This document shows positions 22,991-35,327 of a DNA stretch of 64,000 nucleotides, piece by piece; position 1 is the stretch's first letter; every line of letters begins with the position of its first letter. Position numbers and translations under genes: made by a program. The DNA lies in contig JBBHKE010003181.1 of assembly GCA_037447655.1 (NCBI GenBank), positions 83,495 through 147,494 of the forward strand, read 5' to 3'. The notes below the pieces were generated by a model. That model did not search any database and was not told the origin of the DNA. It saw nothing but the letters and a program-made list of their open reading frames with translations. Source of the stretch: Zygnema cylindricum (taxonomy: Eukaryota > Streptophyta > Zygnematophyceae > Zygnematales > Zygnemataceae).

Positions 22991-23705
22991 CAACTGTGGA
23001 GCTTGAAGGTATCTTGCCAGTGACTTTGAAGACTAGAGGCTTGAGAATGCCATAGAATAATGCAGCACCCATGAAATTGTATTCAAATCCATACTTTGCC
23101 CGATTAAACTACACCCTTTTGAGGCCAAGACCCTGTGTGCTGTTGTGGTTGCCGGTCGAAATCCCATTGCTTGTTAGCGTTCCTCAATACTTGGTGCCGT
23201 CCAAGTAGCGGTCGTTTTGTCAAAGATAATCCGTGGTGTGCCTTTTTGGTAATTATGGCTGTTAGGGAAAGATACCATGGTCGGTAAGGCCCTTCGTGGG
23301 TTCTCGGGTTTATTGCAACTGAAAAAGGGGGTACGGTCGGCTGTGGTCACAAGGGTGGCCATTCGCCCTAGACCGAGAATTTGTTGAATTGTAATGTTCC
23401 GATCCGGAACATGTGTTTTCAATAGTTGTAGGAGGATGGGAAGTGGAGCCAAGGTGGTCCAATAAGCCCGAACTCGGTGGGCTCTTGTTCCGACATGAGC
23501 TGCATCAAACACTATGGGATTCTCGAAAACCTTGGACACTTGGTTCTAACTGTTGAATCTTGTTTCCTTTTATCATATATGGGGTGAACATTTTCCAAGA
23601 CATACCCTATTGGTGTGTCCTAGCGAACATGTAACCATGTTATCAGTTGAGTCATTTGAAAAAATGTTTTGCTACGGACATCTTGGTGTTCCCTGCCCTA
23701 TCCTG
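22991..23705 (-). pseudogene. C-5 cytosine DNA methyltransferase-like domain in the gypsy Pol (N-truncated)
   Basis: A DNMT3/DRM-like cytosine-5 methyltransferase C-terminal half. Such enzymes transfer a methyl group from S-adenosylmethionine to DNA cytosine. Motif VI is GYVLENV (ENV codons at 23595-23587). A DAAHVGTRAHRVRAYW segment (about 23507-23459) matches the motif VIII arrangement of DNMT3, aromatic after R-x-R. GRMATLVTT, MVSFP and EER/AMGF segments (to about 23155) follow, then a motif-X-like GQSMDLNTISWVL (about 23100-23063). A frameshift lies between 23587 and 23539, with stops near 23620 and at 23174. The catalytic Pro-Cys motif IV and SAM-binding motif I would lie beyond 23705, where copia C's LTR cuts the element, so it is inactive here. 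It sits in the sense and order of the gypsy Pol, directly upstream of RT. Confidence 0.78.
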
Positions 23706-24602
23706 TGTTGAAATTAAAAGGTTTTCTTATGTATTTTCTAGGTTTTTTAAGTAATCTACAATGAGGAAGGAAAATGCAGAGGCAGCATGCTTGTAACCTC
23801 TCTTTCTAGCCCCCATACTTGCCGTAGTCACTAGAGGCTGAACAAGAAACTAAAGCCATGGCTGCCTATAATTCTCCTAGAGTCAGGGGGCAACTCTTTG
23901 TTAAACTTATCAAAAAGGTTAACGGACCTAAGATTTGATCCTAGTACTTAGCGTTCGTCCAATTAGCCCAGCGTGGTTACCATGTAGCATAGCACCTGTG
24001 TTGAATTATATAGGGTACGATAGCTACTTAAAGACGCGGAAATAGGAAAGTTCATTTAACTGACTAATGGACCATAATCACATAGACATAGTTAGATAGA
24101 ATCACATCGAAAAGTAATGCTTGTATTTTAACGGCTATAAATTAAGACCGATATCAATCGGACGGCGGAGAAAGAAGCATGCATCGCTGAATGGACGATT
24201 TGGCGGTTTGCGGTCACAGCCACGCCAGGTGACACGTGGCAATATGACATTCGATGGCGGCATCTCCGGGACATACCATGGCAAACCCGGATAAGGCAAA
24301 CGTCATCTTCTTGGCCATGTCGTACAATGGCCGTATAGAAAGTCTTCTAGACAAAGTATTTTTCTATACTGTACACTGAATTGATTAGTTCCGTACTTCA
24401 GTAGTAGAGGGATAAGAGAGGGGTTCAAGACTTAGAAAATAATAGGTAGCAGCCTCTTTCCCAGAGAGCTACTGTATAAAAGGTCATCTTTGACCATTGA
24501 TAAGTAACTACTCACTGGAGCAATTTCAAGGATTTTTTTTGTGGCAGACTCAAGGGAGTCAACTCTTTCAAGGGGTAGAATTTGGTCAGTCTGTATTCTG
24601 TC
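23706..24602 (+). mobile_element. 5' LTR of copia C (LTR 4)
   Basis: It starts TGTTGAAATTAAAAGG, the family terminus of A/B, and follows the same internal order: AAAATGCAG and TAGCCCCCATACTTG segments, TATAAAAG at 24475, CTCAAGGGAGTC near the end. Divergence from LTRs 1-3 is clear. The right boundary near 24602 is approximate. Confidence 0.75.
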
Positions 24603-24707
24603 AAGGTGTCAAAAATACTCATACAAAGACTAAGGGATTGAGGTTATCCTTGAGGCTTTTGGTAAGCTGCCTACTCTGAGTACCAATAGAGGTCTCACAG
24701 TTGCATG

Positions 24708-26750
24708 TTATGGGCCCACCCTCTAGGGTGCCCATATTCAATGGGACAAGGTTCATCTACTGGGAGAGTATGATGATAGGAGCCCTATGTGAGAAAAGAT
24801 TTTGGGGAATAGTGAGTGGACGAGTAAAGCCCAGCCGGTCCTGCTATCCCTCCAGGGTTTGTGGGAAGCAGATTTGGTAGGAAACTAGATCCACCGCCAT
24901 CAGAGGACTCAAAAGACGGAGAAAGCATCGTGATGGAAAAGGGGAAAGAAAAAGAGAAAACCACACCTATAGCAACCGGATCTTTTTTCATGTCTCCTAT
25001 TTTGAGGAATGAGGGGAATGACATCGATACATGGGACTACAACAACATGGCGGCCAAGCATTTTATCCTTCGTCATCTCACAGAAAGACTCGCAGGTCCT
25101 CATTTGCAGGTGGAAAGGGCATCCGATTTGTGGGATGCGCTTATAAAGTTTTACCGTAGCGGTACTTTTCAGGAACAGAAGCTAGCAGATCAAAGGATCA
25201 ATGGATATTTTCACAAAGGACAGAAGATTCTTGATTTCTGCAATGAGTTAGCTATACTCTTCATGGAGTTAGAGTTTGCGGGAAAAGTAGAAACCGAGAA
25301 GGCAAAGGTTCACTGCTTACTCATGAAACTACCCGATGAGAATGAGAACATTGTGAACTGGGTATAGGATCTGCCGGACTCCAGGTGGATATGGAATTCG
25401 GTAGGTTGTATGATCCTCGTACGAGAGAATACAATCGAAATCCGGAGGGGAGTTAAGAGTGGACAAGCCCTGGCGGCCAGAGCAAGTTGGAGAAACAAAG
25501 ATTCACGAAAACTCTTTGGAAGTCATGGAGGGGAAGACTAGAAAAATCAATCCGATGAGTCCGGAATCAGGGGATCTATGGGACTTTGTCATTTTTGGAA
25601 GAAACCCGGGCATTACATGCCAGAATGTACCAAACTGAGTGAGCTTCGGATAAAGGAGGGGCAGAACGCGGGTCAGCCACGAGGGAAGAAAAAAGCACTT
25701 GTAACACAGGTTCTCGAGGAGGAATCCGACGAGGAGGACGACGAACTTCTTTTGGATGAGGAGATGGAGGCAAAGACAGAAGTCGAAATCCACGGAAGCA
25801 AAAATGTGCTTTCGGTGGACTAAAAGGTGAACGAGGTTGGATTGTGGATTCAGGTGCCTCCATGCACATGTGCAAGGACAAGCATCTGTTCACTAAGCTG
25901 AGAAAGATCCCTACAGTAGAGATTAAATATGGGGATGGGAGGGTAGTTACCACTACTTATGTAGGATCGGTAGATATGAAACTCACAGTGGAGGGAAAAG
26001 CCTCAATAATTACGTTTTGCGATGTATTGTTTATTCCGGAGTTAAACAAAAACCTTATCTCTACATCTGTATTAGATGATAAAGGATTTGAAACTAGCAC
26101 CAGAAAAGGAGTTTTTACAGCTAGTTTTGAGGAAAATGTGTATTTCAGCACTGAGAAAGGTAGCCTAAGAATGTTTTGACTTTCTTTAAGTAATGAAAAA
26201 CTCAAACTTTACTATGCTAGTGTCAATGATATTATGTTGTGGCATAAGAAACTTGGGCATGTGAATGTAGAAAAGCTAAAATGAATGAAAAAGATGGGAG
26301 TAGTTGAAGGGATATGTTTTGGGGAAAATGAGAATTTAAGTGATTGCAGCGAGTGTGCTCATGGTTAAGCACACAGATTACCATTTCCAAAAAAAGCTAC
26401 TTATAAAGGAGAAAAAGTTCTTGATTTGGTACACATGGACATTCGGGGACCGGCAAGAGTGCCATCACCCGGAGGAAACATATTTATGCTAGCCATTACC
26501 GATGATTGGTCTCGTTACTCTTGGGTATACTTTATGAAAAACAAATCTGAAACTCTAGAGTATTTCAAACAATATAAAGCATGGGCCGAGAAGCTTCACG
26601 AGACCTCAATAAAGAGAGTAAGAAGTGACAATGGAGGGGAATATACCTCCAATCAGTTTGAAGAGTTATTAAAAGAGGATGGTGTGCAACTTTAAAAGAC
26701 AGATCCAAAAAACTCGGAACAAAATGGTGTTGCCGAGAGATTGATACCTA
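24708..26750 (+). pseudogene. copia C gag, protease and partial integrase
   Basis: This third copia element of the A/B family ends abruptly in integrase. Gag begins at the MGPPSRVPIFNG motif (24708), and the main Gag frame is 24861-25367 (LILRHLTERLAGPHLQ, ASDLWDALIKFYRSGTFQ). The knuckle at about 25587 reads CHFWKKPGHYMPEC; the second cysteine is Trp (TGG). Protease active site: IVDSGASMHM (25838-25870). Integrase shows VHMDIRGPARVP and RSDNGGEYTSNQFEELL (26426-26695), including the first two catalytic Asp. It stops after QNGVAERL (about 26740); RT and RNase H are absent. Confidence 0.85.
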
Positions 26751-26789
26751 AGGTCCGCCAGATTAGCTGGTAGCCGGTAGCTTTATCTT

Positions 26790-27438
26790 ATAGTCTAAGA
26801 CCAGTACTAGATTATATAAGGTAGGATACCTATATAAACATTGTCAAAGAATTATGCTTTATTCAACAGATTACAAAACGGACTATACACGGAAATGAAT
26901 TAGACCGCATGAATTCCAGACCGCACGGAATTTAACGAAACGACATTTTATTTCGACGGTCAGTATTAAATGTTGGTCTTCATCGACAGCTGTGGTACGA
27001 GCCAAAATTCCGGATTGACCACCTTGGCGTTTTCAGACATGGCGTGACCTAGGGACACATGGAGAGAAAACATTTAATCGGGAGAATTCCGGGGAACATA
27101 AGGACGAGTGAAATGCGGACACGCGTCCACTTAATGGCCTTGACGTACACCAGCCGTACAAAAAGTACATCGGCTGTAGTAACTTTTGTATGGTACAGTC
27201 ATGTGATTGGTTCGTACCTCAATACTAGGGGGCTTAGAGAGGGGTTTTAGGACTTAGAATATTTTGGTAGGTAGCCGCCTCTCTTTAGAGAGACTCTACT
27301 ATAAAAGGTTAACTTTGGCCAGCCATATCTAACAACTTAGTTCACCAAATTCAGTGATTCTATTTGCTGCGGACTCAAGGGAGTCCACCCTACATAAGGT
27401 TGTAATTGGTCAAAGTGTTTGCCTACCAGGATGGCTGC
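26790..27438 (+). mobile_element. partial 3' LTR of copia C (LTR 5)
   Basis: It matches the 3' two-thirds of the A/B-family LTRs: GGTAGGATACCTATATAAACATT, CGACGGTCAGTATTAAA, GGACACGCGTCCACTTAATGG, TATAAAAG at 27300, CTCAAGGGAGTCCAC. Its 5' third and the pol 3' half are deleted together. I find no target duplication of the left flank TCCTG. Confidence 0.75.
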
Positions 27439-28511
27439 ATTTCTAAGGGAAAGTCAAAGTGGGGTATGTTATCGAAAACGCATATTCTAACTTTGCATTC
27501 TGTGGTGTAACTGAGCACACATAAAGTCTTATTTCACAGAGGTGAAGCTTTAATGATGTTTTGATTGTCAAGGGGTCAATCACTTGGGTTAAGTATAAAC
27601 TTGGAATCGACACTATCTAGATTAGCTTATTTCGACTTGCCAATTCAATGTGGCAATAGAGCCCCTAGGATTACAACTAATTGATTCATATGGGACGTGA
27701 CACTTCATACATAGACGTACTGCTTAAGGTACGGAAAGGATGAGGGCAGGAGTAAACTCGGTACGGCATTGTAGGACAAGAACTCCACGGCTTCGAACTT
27801 GACAAATGTCAAAAATCATGAACCCTCGAAGGTTCATGCATTATTATTGCTTAGTTTAGGAAGGAATTTTATTCGTGAGGTGTAGATGTAAGACATCTCG
27901 AGGCGGCCATACAGCGGCTGTCTCCAAAAACTAGCAGCGTTAGAACATACAAACGTGCATGCTCACAGACAATTAAGAATTACTGTAGTCGTACTGTTAC
28001 TAAATGCAATAGATAAATGCCATTTGGCAAGTTAGAGACTTTTGCAAATTAAACACGGGAATCGAACATTCGAAGATTGTCGTTTTCTCGCAAGCATTAT
28101 TCTCGGGATTTGTCAAACTTTGTGATAAGTTAAGGTTTCACTTGAATACTTAGCGACAGGCTAGTGTTTAGGTTAGGGTTTTTCTCAAGAACCATAGTTT
28201 CTTCTGGTGAGTGTCTCTAGGCTTTCTCTTATTTTTTATACCAAGTCCTTACCTAATATACCAGCGCAAGCGAGCCTTTAAGGATTCCCTCTAGACCATC
28301 GTCTACTTGCTGTGGTGTGTGAATGGTGTTCTGTGGACAAGGAACCTTCTGTTGTCAAAACGCAGACTATATGGCCGGTTGTCGTCTACATGCAATGGTG
28401 TGTGAATGGTGTTCTGTGGACTTGGAACCTTTTATTATCACAACCCACATTGTAGGCCTGGTTCTCATTGTGACTGGCCTTGATGGAATATCGGCTATCT
28501 CGGCTCCTTCG
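27439..28511. other. non-coding DNA with an 80-bp imperfect duplication
   Basis: I recognise no gene. I searched the minus strand for the missing N-terminal part of the methyltransferase and did not find it. Near 28311-28432 a GTGTGTGAATGGTGTTCTG segment occurs twice, followed each time by GGAACCTT, an imperfect tandem duplication of about 84 bp. Confidence 0.5.
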
Positions 28512-29606
28512 TGTTGTTCTACAACCACCGTTGCAGGAGGAGGATCAGCAGTAGTAGTGGAAGTAGACATAGAAAACAACAGAAGCTATCAACCACCTAC
28601 TCAACAGCCAACGTACAGCTTACACAAAATATGACTTAAAAGACTAATATGCCTCAAATTTCTTAAAATAATACACAACAGAGTAAACGGGCAATTCCCA
28701 AAATTGGTTCCCAAATGACCCAATAAACCATAAGATATGACTCCTAGAAGTTTCCCAAAAACTACGCTTAAAAATATCATAATCCCAAAACTAGATGATA
28801 AAAAATTGTCTAAGTCCTAAACTATATACTCACGGTGAGTATCTACTGGTCACACTAATACGGGTGACTCTAAAACAGTACTATCTTGAATAACGACAAA
28901 GTATCAAGCCTGTACTTTAATGTACCGTGAGTACCTCCAAAAACCTAATAATAAAATTCCAAAAACCTAATTAATGAAACACTAATTTTTATTACACTAA
29001 ACTAGAAAAAAATGTTCTCAAATATTTTCAGATGGCGAACCGTACAATAAACGTTCCAGGTGCTTAGTCACAATGGTCGCTAAAGTCCAGCCGACTGTCC
29101 TAGTGTAGTACGAAGCACCTGATTGCTTTGTTACTTGTGGTCCCACGTGAATCATACTTCGTCACTTGTGGTCCTACGTGAATCACGCTTGTGGTCCTAA
29201 GAGAATCGCGTCTGTTGACACGACTTGAAATTAATGATAATATTAACGTACCATACCAAACATTTCCGAAATATCCGGACGTTTCCAATAAAATGATCAT
29301 AAAACAACCGTAGCATACAATTCCAAAATATCTGTATAATTCCAAAAATACTGTACCATATATTTTTCAAAGTATCCGGACCAGGTTCATTCCGTCTGAT
29401 CCGGCAATTCCAATTGTCAACTGGGTGACGCGTGTCGGTCGCTACTCTGTAAAACGTGCAAAGGTACAATACACTCTACTATAATTTTGCTACTGTAATA
29501 CCAATAAAGGTAAGTATTACATAAAACTACTTGGTAAATATTCTAATTCTTTTTGGTCTCCTCTGACAGCCTTATCTACTGAATATAAAGATTTTAATTT
29601 TTAACA
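28512..29606 (-). mobile_element. solo LTR (D-type family)
   Basis: Begins TGTTGTTCTACAACC and ends TTTTAACA; flanked by CTTCG (28507-28511) and CTTTG (29607-29611), a 5-bp duplication with one mismatch. On the minus strand it carries an intact open frame from ATG (28570) to its edge, 19 codons ending V-V-V-E-Q then CA, homologous to the solo LTR at 36220. No internal element sequence is present. Confidence 0.7.
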
Positions 29607-30218
29607 CTTTGTTCAGCTAAGGAAGGGTTCTCGCATGTTGGTTAGACTCTTGTAGGGAATATTAAAGACTTCAGGGCTTAGTGGTTACTGTCGCAAATAT
29701 AGAAATCCCATCCTTATTTACCTATCCTTGTTTTATTTTTGTTTTTGCTGAGTTGGTGATGTTTGTCATGTCGCACTTTTTTAGCATATTTATGTATTAT
29801 TTTTTTGTAGTATCTTTGTTTTGTAACTCTGGTTATACTGTACATATGGAACATTCATTCATATTTTGGTGTTTATGGGCGACTCAAGCTAGATTAGATG
29901 CATGCCATTCACGTTTGTATTGCCATGCACGACAGGGTATTGAATATTAAAATCTTTTGAAATTTGAATGTCAAAATAAGGTACAAATTTTAGAAAATTT
30001 TGAAATCATTTAATGTGCACTGTATGTAGTAATCTTAGTTTAATCAGTGCTTGTTATGCGCATAGGACATCAATATTTTTAGTTTTTAAAAATCACTTTT
30101 TTCTTATGAATTGTCAGCTATAGGCCGGGTACAACAAGTATAATATGGATAACAACGATATGAGATGCCGGACAACCAATAATTATGCATAGTGTACACG
30201 TCATATGCACGATTTTCA
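29607..30218. other. non-coding DNA
   Basis: AT-rich. The 89-codon frame at 29681-29950 is hydrophobic and low in complexity and shows no family resemblance. I cannot support a gene. Confidence 0.45.
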
Positions 30219-30990
30219 CAAGAAATAGATGATGAATGAGATGAGGAAATGATTTTTTTTTTTTGTTTGGACGTGAATCACCCTTGACATCATCCCACGT
30301 CAACAAAAATGTCGCGATGAGATCCATATTGCCGTAGGATTAGGCGGCGATGACTCAAATCCGTCCGTACCAAACCATCGTTTTTCACTCGTAAGAAATG
30401 GGGAGGACGTTTCGTCAAAGCTCTAAATAAGTTTTAAGTTTACATTTTTTTATGATCTATTTTAGATGATTTTGATTGGCTGTTTGAAAGTGGGTTAGCA
30501 TTTTAAAAAGTTTCGTTACAGTACGGATCATTCATTCGGGATACGACTTCTCGTTTTTTCAAAGTCGAATTTATGCATTCCGAAAAGTTTTTCCGAAAAA
30601 GAAGATGATTTACCATAGTTGTCAAGTTTTGACGCACTTGACCTTATGTTTTGTCCGTCCCTACGCTACAAAAAGGTTGACAGTCGAGCGGTCGACCTGT
30701 TTGGCGCCTATGTTTTTGTTTTTTTGCGGAAGGATTGGTACTAGATTATTCGTTTCCTCATCTCATTCATCATCCATTTCTAGTGTGAATCGCGCAATAT
30801 GTTGCATTCACACTAGAAATGGATGATGAATGAGATAAGGAAACAAATGTCTTTATTTTTGTTTGGACCTGAATCGCCCTTGACGTCAACCCACGTCAAC
30901 AAAAACATCGCGATGTGATTTATCTTGTTGTACGATTAAGTGCCGATGACTCAAATCCGTCCGTACCAAACCATTGTTTTTCACCCGTAC
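30219..30990. repeat. direct repeats around a 39-bp-arm palindrome (possible MITE)
   Basis: About 165 bp at 30225-30400 recurs at 30820-30985 (GAATGAGAT, CCACGTCAACAAAAA, TGACTCAAATCCGTCCGTACC). Between them 30751-30836 is an inverted repeat. Arms of about 39 bp (CATCCATTTCTAGTGTGAAT and its complement) have a single mismatch around a 15-bp loop. The palindrome end also matches the start of the first direct repeat, as when terminal inverted repeats of a small DNA transposon are juxtaposed. Confidence 0.65.
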
Positions 30991-31469
30991 AACAACATAT
31001 AATTTTTCCTAGGTGACCGCTGAAGACCCCCGAACAAAAAGGGACGCTTAAAAAAAAAAAAAAACCCAAACAAACCTCACCCAAAAAGAAAAGTGGCGAC
31101 AAAATCAAGCAACGTGCAAAGTCTTGATTGATCTAAAGCGATTTGTTTATACCGAATCCTTACGGATTCGACGCTGAAAGATCACGCCGGATGGTTCTCT
31201 TTTACGCGACCTGGTTTTATTACCGTCGAGCGCAATCGGTATTTTAATTCAATAGCCACAGGATTTGATTATGATCTTTCCCCTTTGTCCTCTTTTTCCT
31301 TTTTTTAAGCGGTCTTTATCCCTCGCCTCGATTTGAAGTTTCACGCCCACGCCTCTATTTTGCCGGAAGCCTCCTCCCTCTCCTTTATCCGGATCCAAAT
31401 TTTATGATCCCAGCCTTTGATCCATACCCCCATTCCGCAAAGTTCTTATCTATCCGCAGATCTGCCCGC

Positions 31470-31580
31470 TCCTTTTATCCCTCCCTCCTTTCCTCCTTCC
31501 CAGGATGCCCTCCCCTCCCTCTCTCCCTCCCTCTCTTCCACCCTCTCTCCCTCTCTCTCTCCATCACTCCCTCCCTCTCT
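31470..31580 (+). repeat. pyrimidine-rich CCCTCTCT tract
   Basis: A C/T-only run of CCCTCCCTCTCT units, like the leader of the DUF952 gene at 58934. No credible start codon with a conserved frame follows it, although a TTTGTTTGCAG acceptor-like sequence stands at about 31705. It may be a relic 5' leader. Confidence 0.5.
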
Positions 31581-31803
31581 TTTATTTCTTCCATTACTTC
31601 TTTATTAATTTATTATTAATTCACTAATAAACTGATTGACTAGCCGAGCGAAGTACTCAATCCGCATTCACCAATCATTTCATTTTTTTTGTCTTATTCT
31701 TCTTTGTTTGCAGGGTATCCTCCCACGTTATCCGCCGGTCCTCCTTACACGTGTCTGGATCCCATGTGTCCCATGTGTCCCGAGTGCTACCAGTGCTAGG
31801 GGA

Positions 31804-31877
31804 AAGGCTGCTATTGGCGACCTGGCACAAGGCTGCTATTGGCGACCTGGCACATGCTGCTATTGGCGGCCTGGCAC
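31804..31877 (+). repeat. 25-bp minisatellite, three units
   Basis: Units 31804-31828, 31829-31853 and 31854-31877 share GGCTGCTATTGGCGACCTGG; the first two are identical. The open frames across it are repeat-derived. Confidence 0.85.
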
Positions 31878-32590
31878 TGGCTGGTACGCCAAAGGCACGC
31901 CTGCGACAAGCTCAAAACGAAATCATCTTTTTCGTCAAAAACCTTTTGTGTCAAAAACCCTTCCCAGTGCAACTACACTTTTAGCGCACATATTTAGAGC
32001 GCTGGGGAAACGACGAGACAAAGATGACGAAAGGAAGATGGGAAAAGGAAGATGACGAAAGGAAGATGACAAGAAAGATGACGTTGTGGTCCGTATTTAG
32101 AAAATGATAAAAGGCAAAAAAGAAAGCCAAGAAGCCATGAATAGATGAGGATGGTGAAGTTTGTATTGTTTTTAGTGCGATTCCGGGCGATTATTTGATG
32201 CAACAATTTGTACGATTTCATTGGTACCACGAAATAGTATCGTCACAGTATCATCAGTGAGTTTACTATGGAAACATTAAATCATGTGATAGACAGACGT
32301 GCAGACGTTCCTATGATGTATTATTGTTTGTAGGCTTGTACACGTGGCATTTGGTCATTTGACTGCCGCTTACTTCTTCTTTGTTTGAACTAGCATAAAT
32401 AGAGTAGAATTAGACGACATGAATTATCATTCACAGACAAATTACGCTTGGCAGCTTTTAGCATTCAAAATCAGTGGCAGCTTTTAGCATTCAAAATCAG
32501 TGTATTACTGGACATCGTCCATTCATTACAATTGTATTCATTTTTACTATAATGGAATCTACTTGCTGCATGTCCATCTTATCTATGCCT

Positions 32591-35327
32591 TGTTGTTCTT
32601 TGGTCTAAAATAGATCGCAAAAGCCACCCAAACTATCACTCAAAAAGCTAAGAAAAGCTAGGCCAATGAATAATCATTTGAAATGCATCCTCTACATGCG
32701 TGCACAGACGCAACAAACATGCATACACAGATGCATCAATCATCCGTACACAGACGGAGCAAGCATGCGTACACAAACGCATGAAATTATTTAGGGTTTC
32801 ATGGAATATAAGCTTAATATATCTCCATCATCATAACAAACCCTAAGACAATGCATGACATAACAAACAAGTTTTTTTAGCGTATAAAAATAATTACCGT
32901 GGTGTACGCTATTTAAGAATTTGAAAATTTTGGAAAAAAACATACATTCTAATTGTTTGGTTATGGTAATTTGGATCTTTGAAAAAAAAAATGTCGGTTG
33001 CAAACATGCTTACACTAATATAGGTCTCCGTACAAAATTTGACAAATCGTACACAAATCGTACATTCACACGGTCGAAACGTGGCTGTCAGACGAATATG
33101 TGGGAACGGGATTTTTTTTTACGACCTGGTTTTTTTTACGCACATTCTCATGCGTCCGCGGTTACTAAAACTATTTTATTGTACTTTTTAAGTTAAAAAG
33201 GTACATTTATGTACGGTATGGCATTGAGCGTACACCACTCTATTTAAGAGACAACGTATTGAAAATAACCCTAAATAGAATAAAGAAAAAAATAGAATGA
33301 ACTACACTAATGGAGAATAAAAAAAAAAAAATGCGGGACGGAATTAGCGTACACAACGCTAATAACGATTGGCGTTGTACACTGCGAATCGTTATTAGAC
33401 TTATGTACTCTATATTGTCGCCCCAAAATTTTGACATTGATACCCGAAATACAGTGACAAATTCTAATTTATCCGTGACGTTAATTATGGTTCTTGTGAA
33501 TTAGCGTCAATGGTGTCGCTGTACATATTTATTGAATAGTGTGGTGTACGAAGGGTGGTTGTTCGTACATCATTGTATTTCATTTCCGAAAATTGTACGG
33601 AAATGGTTGTTTACTTATGTCGGTTACATACAAAACTGCGCTTAGAATAAACTCGTACCTATTTTAGTGTATAAGTATGAACGGTGTAATAATTGTTCAT
33701 CCGCAAACCTATATTATAATTGTGGTTTCATTACAATGGAAGGACGAGACGTGGTGCGGATTGTCTGATTTTGTACTTCTACCTATTTTAACGTGTATGT
33801 CATGACGGCAGATCCTGTACACCTAAATCAGCGTTAAGGAGAAATTACAATTAAACATTTTTTTGACGACGGTATTGATATCAATCCCATTCTCAAAAAA
33901 ATGTTTAATTGTAATTTCTCCATAACGTTGATTTAGGTACACCAGATCTGCAATCATTACATATACAGTAAAATAGGTAAAAGTGTTGTTCTTTGGTCTA
34001 AAATAGACCGCATAAGCCATCCAAACTATCAAACAAAATGTTAAGCAAAGCTAGGCCAATGAACAATCATTTGAAATGCATCCTCCATTTAACATACATG
34101 CATACACAGATGTAATCATTCATCCGTACACAGACGGAGCAAGCATGCGTACACAGACGCATGAAATCATCTAGGGTTTCATGGAATATAAGCTTAATAT
34201 ATCTCCATCATCATAACAAACCCTAAGACAATGCATGACATAACAAACAAGTATGTATAACATATATAAATAATAACAAACGAATGCATCACACATAAAC
34301 AAAAGTATAATCAAAGTATAATCAAATAATCAATATATCATTCAAAGTGCATGACCTAATTGACAACCCTAAAATACTACATCTTTGGTCCCTACTTTTC
34401 TAACCAGCATTGATTATTTCTCAAACAAAGCTCATGGCTATATATACACTTGTGAGCTATCAACAAATTACAAATTGTAAAAATATACAGCATAAAATCA
34501 TGTAACTATCATTAAGTCCTATTTAACCATAATAACCTATTATTAGGAATAAATTGATCGTAAGCGTACAGCAGAAAGTCAATCAATCGTAAGCGTACAC
34601 TTGTTTGCAAGTACTACACAAAAACACACACAATTTAAAATGTCTAAACCCTAAATGATCACCTAAAAAGAAACTATCATAATCAATGCTAAATTATTAA
34701 TACACATAAGAAAAGAAAATGTTTCTTCAAATATTTACACCGACGCGTCCACAAATCCGCGTCATAAATGACAACTTGCTTAGTCACTTGTCGATAAGTC
34801 CACTCAGCAAGCCGTCATCACATACGATACGACCCACTTGATGATACATCCTCAAAAATATCGCAAACCACTTGCCCAAAAGAAATTGTACCTTCGAAAT
34901 CTTTTCCGTACCAAAATCGCGTCCTTTATAATAAATGCGCCTCGTCACATTTTGTTTCGTACGGTCGACATACTTTTTCAAACACTTCGAATATTTCAAA
35001 TCGGATTGCTTCGCGATCCGCCGTCCATTTCTTTAACGCATTCCTTATTTTTTGTACGCTTCTTCATGTCACTTAATTTGTACTTCCGTACGTTTCAACT
35101 AATTCAAATATTTCATATTGGATCGCTTCGCGATCCGCCGTACATTACCAATGCTTGTTCGCTCCACTCAATTAGTCCTTTACGTCACTTTGATTTCACT
35201 CGAACATTAACCCCCCAATCCGCAACTCCATTCGCACCTCCATTCGAACCACCACATTACTTCCAATAATTACGTACGCACGCAAATACGCGCACGCACG
35301 TACGAAACTGAATCTTCAAAAACAACA
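32591..35327 (-). mobile_element. 2.7-kb LTR insertion in G's 5' LTR
   Basis: It begins TGTTGTTCTTTGG and ends CAAAAACAACA, flanked by exact 5-bp repeats TGCCT (32586-32590, 35328-35332). The segment 33984-35327 is an LTR of the E/F family on the minus strand, sharing the GATCGCTTCGCGATCC hairpin region and CGAAACTGAATCTTC end with E. The first 280 bp (32591-32872) duplicate 33984-34252. Between the copies lies 1.1 kb of unrelated AT-rich DNA ending in a long hairpin. I see no gag or pol. Confidence 0.7.
33776..33983. repeat. long imperfect hairpin
   Basis: Arms 33776-33867 and 33892-33983 are inverted copies, about 92 bp each, best conserved in GGAGAAATTACAATTAAACA and its complement, around a 24-bp loop. 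This is foldback or MITE-like structure abutting the LTR start at 33984. Confidence 0.75.

Noticed and set aside
27439-28511. Search for the N-terminal half of the methyltransferase beyond copia C
   Set aside because: No P-C motif IV, motif I or gag-like sequence was found on the minus strand, so this flank cannot be called the continuation of the gypsy element.
31636-32055. 139-codon plus frame
   Set aside because: Its bulk is translation of the 25-bp minisatellite; no homology recognised.
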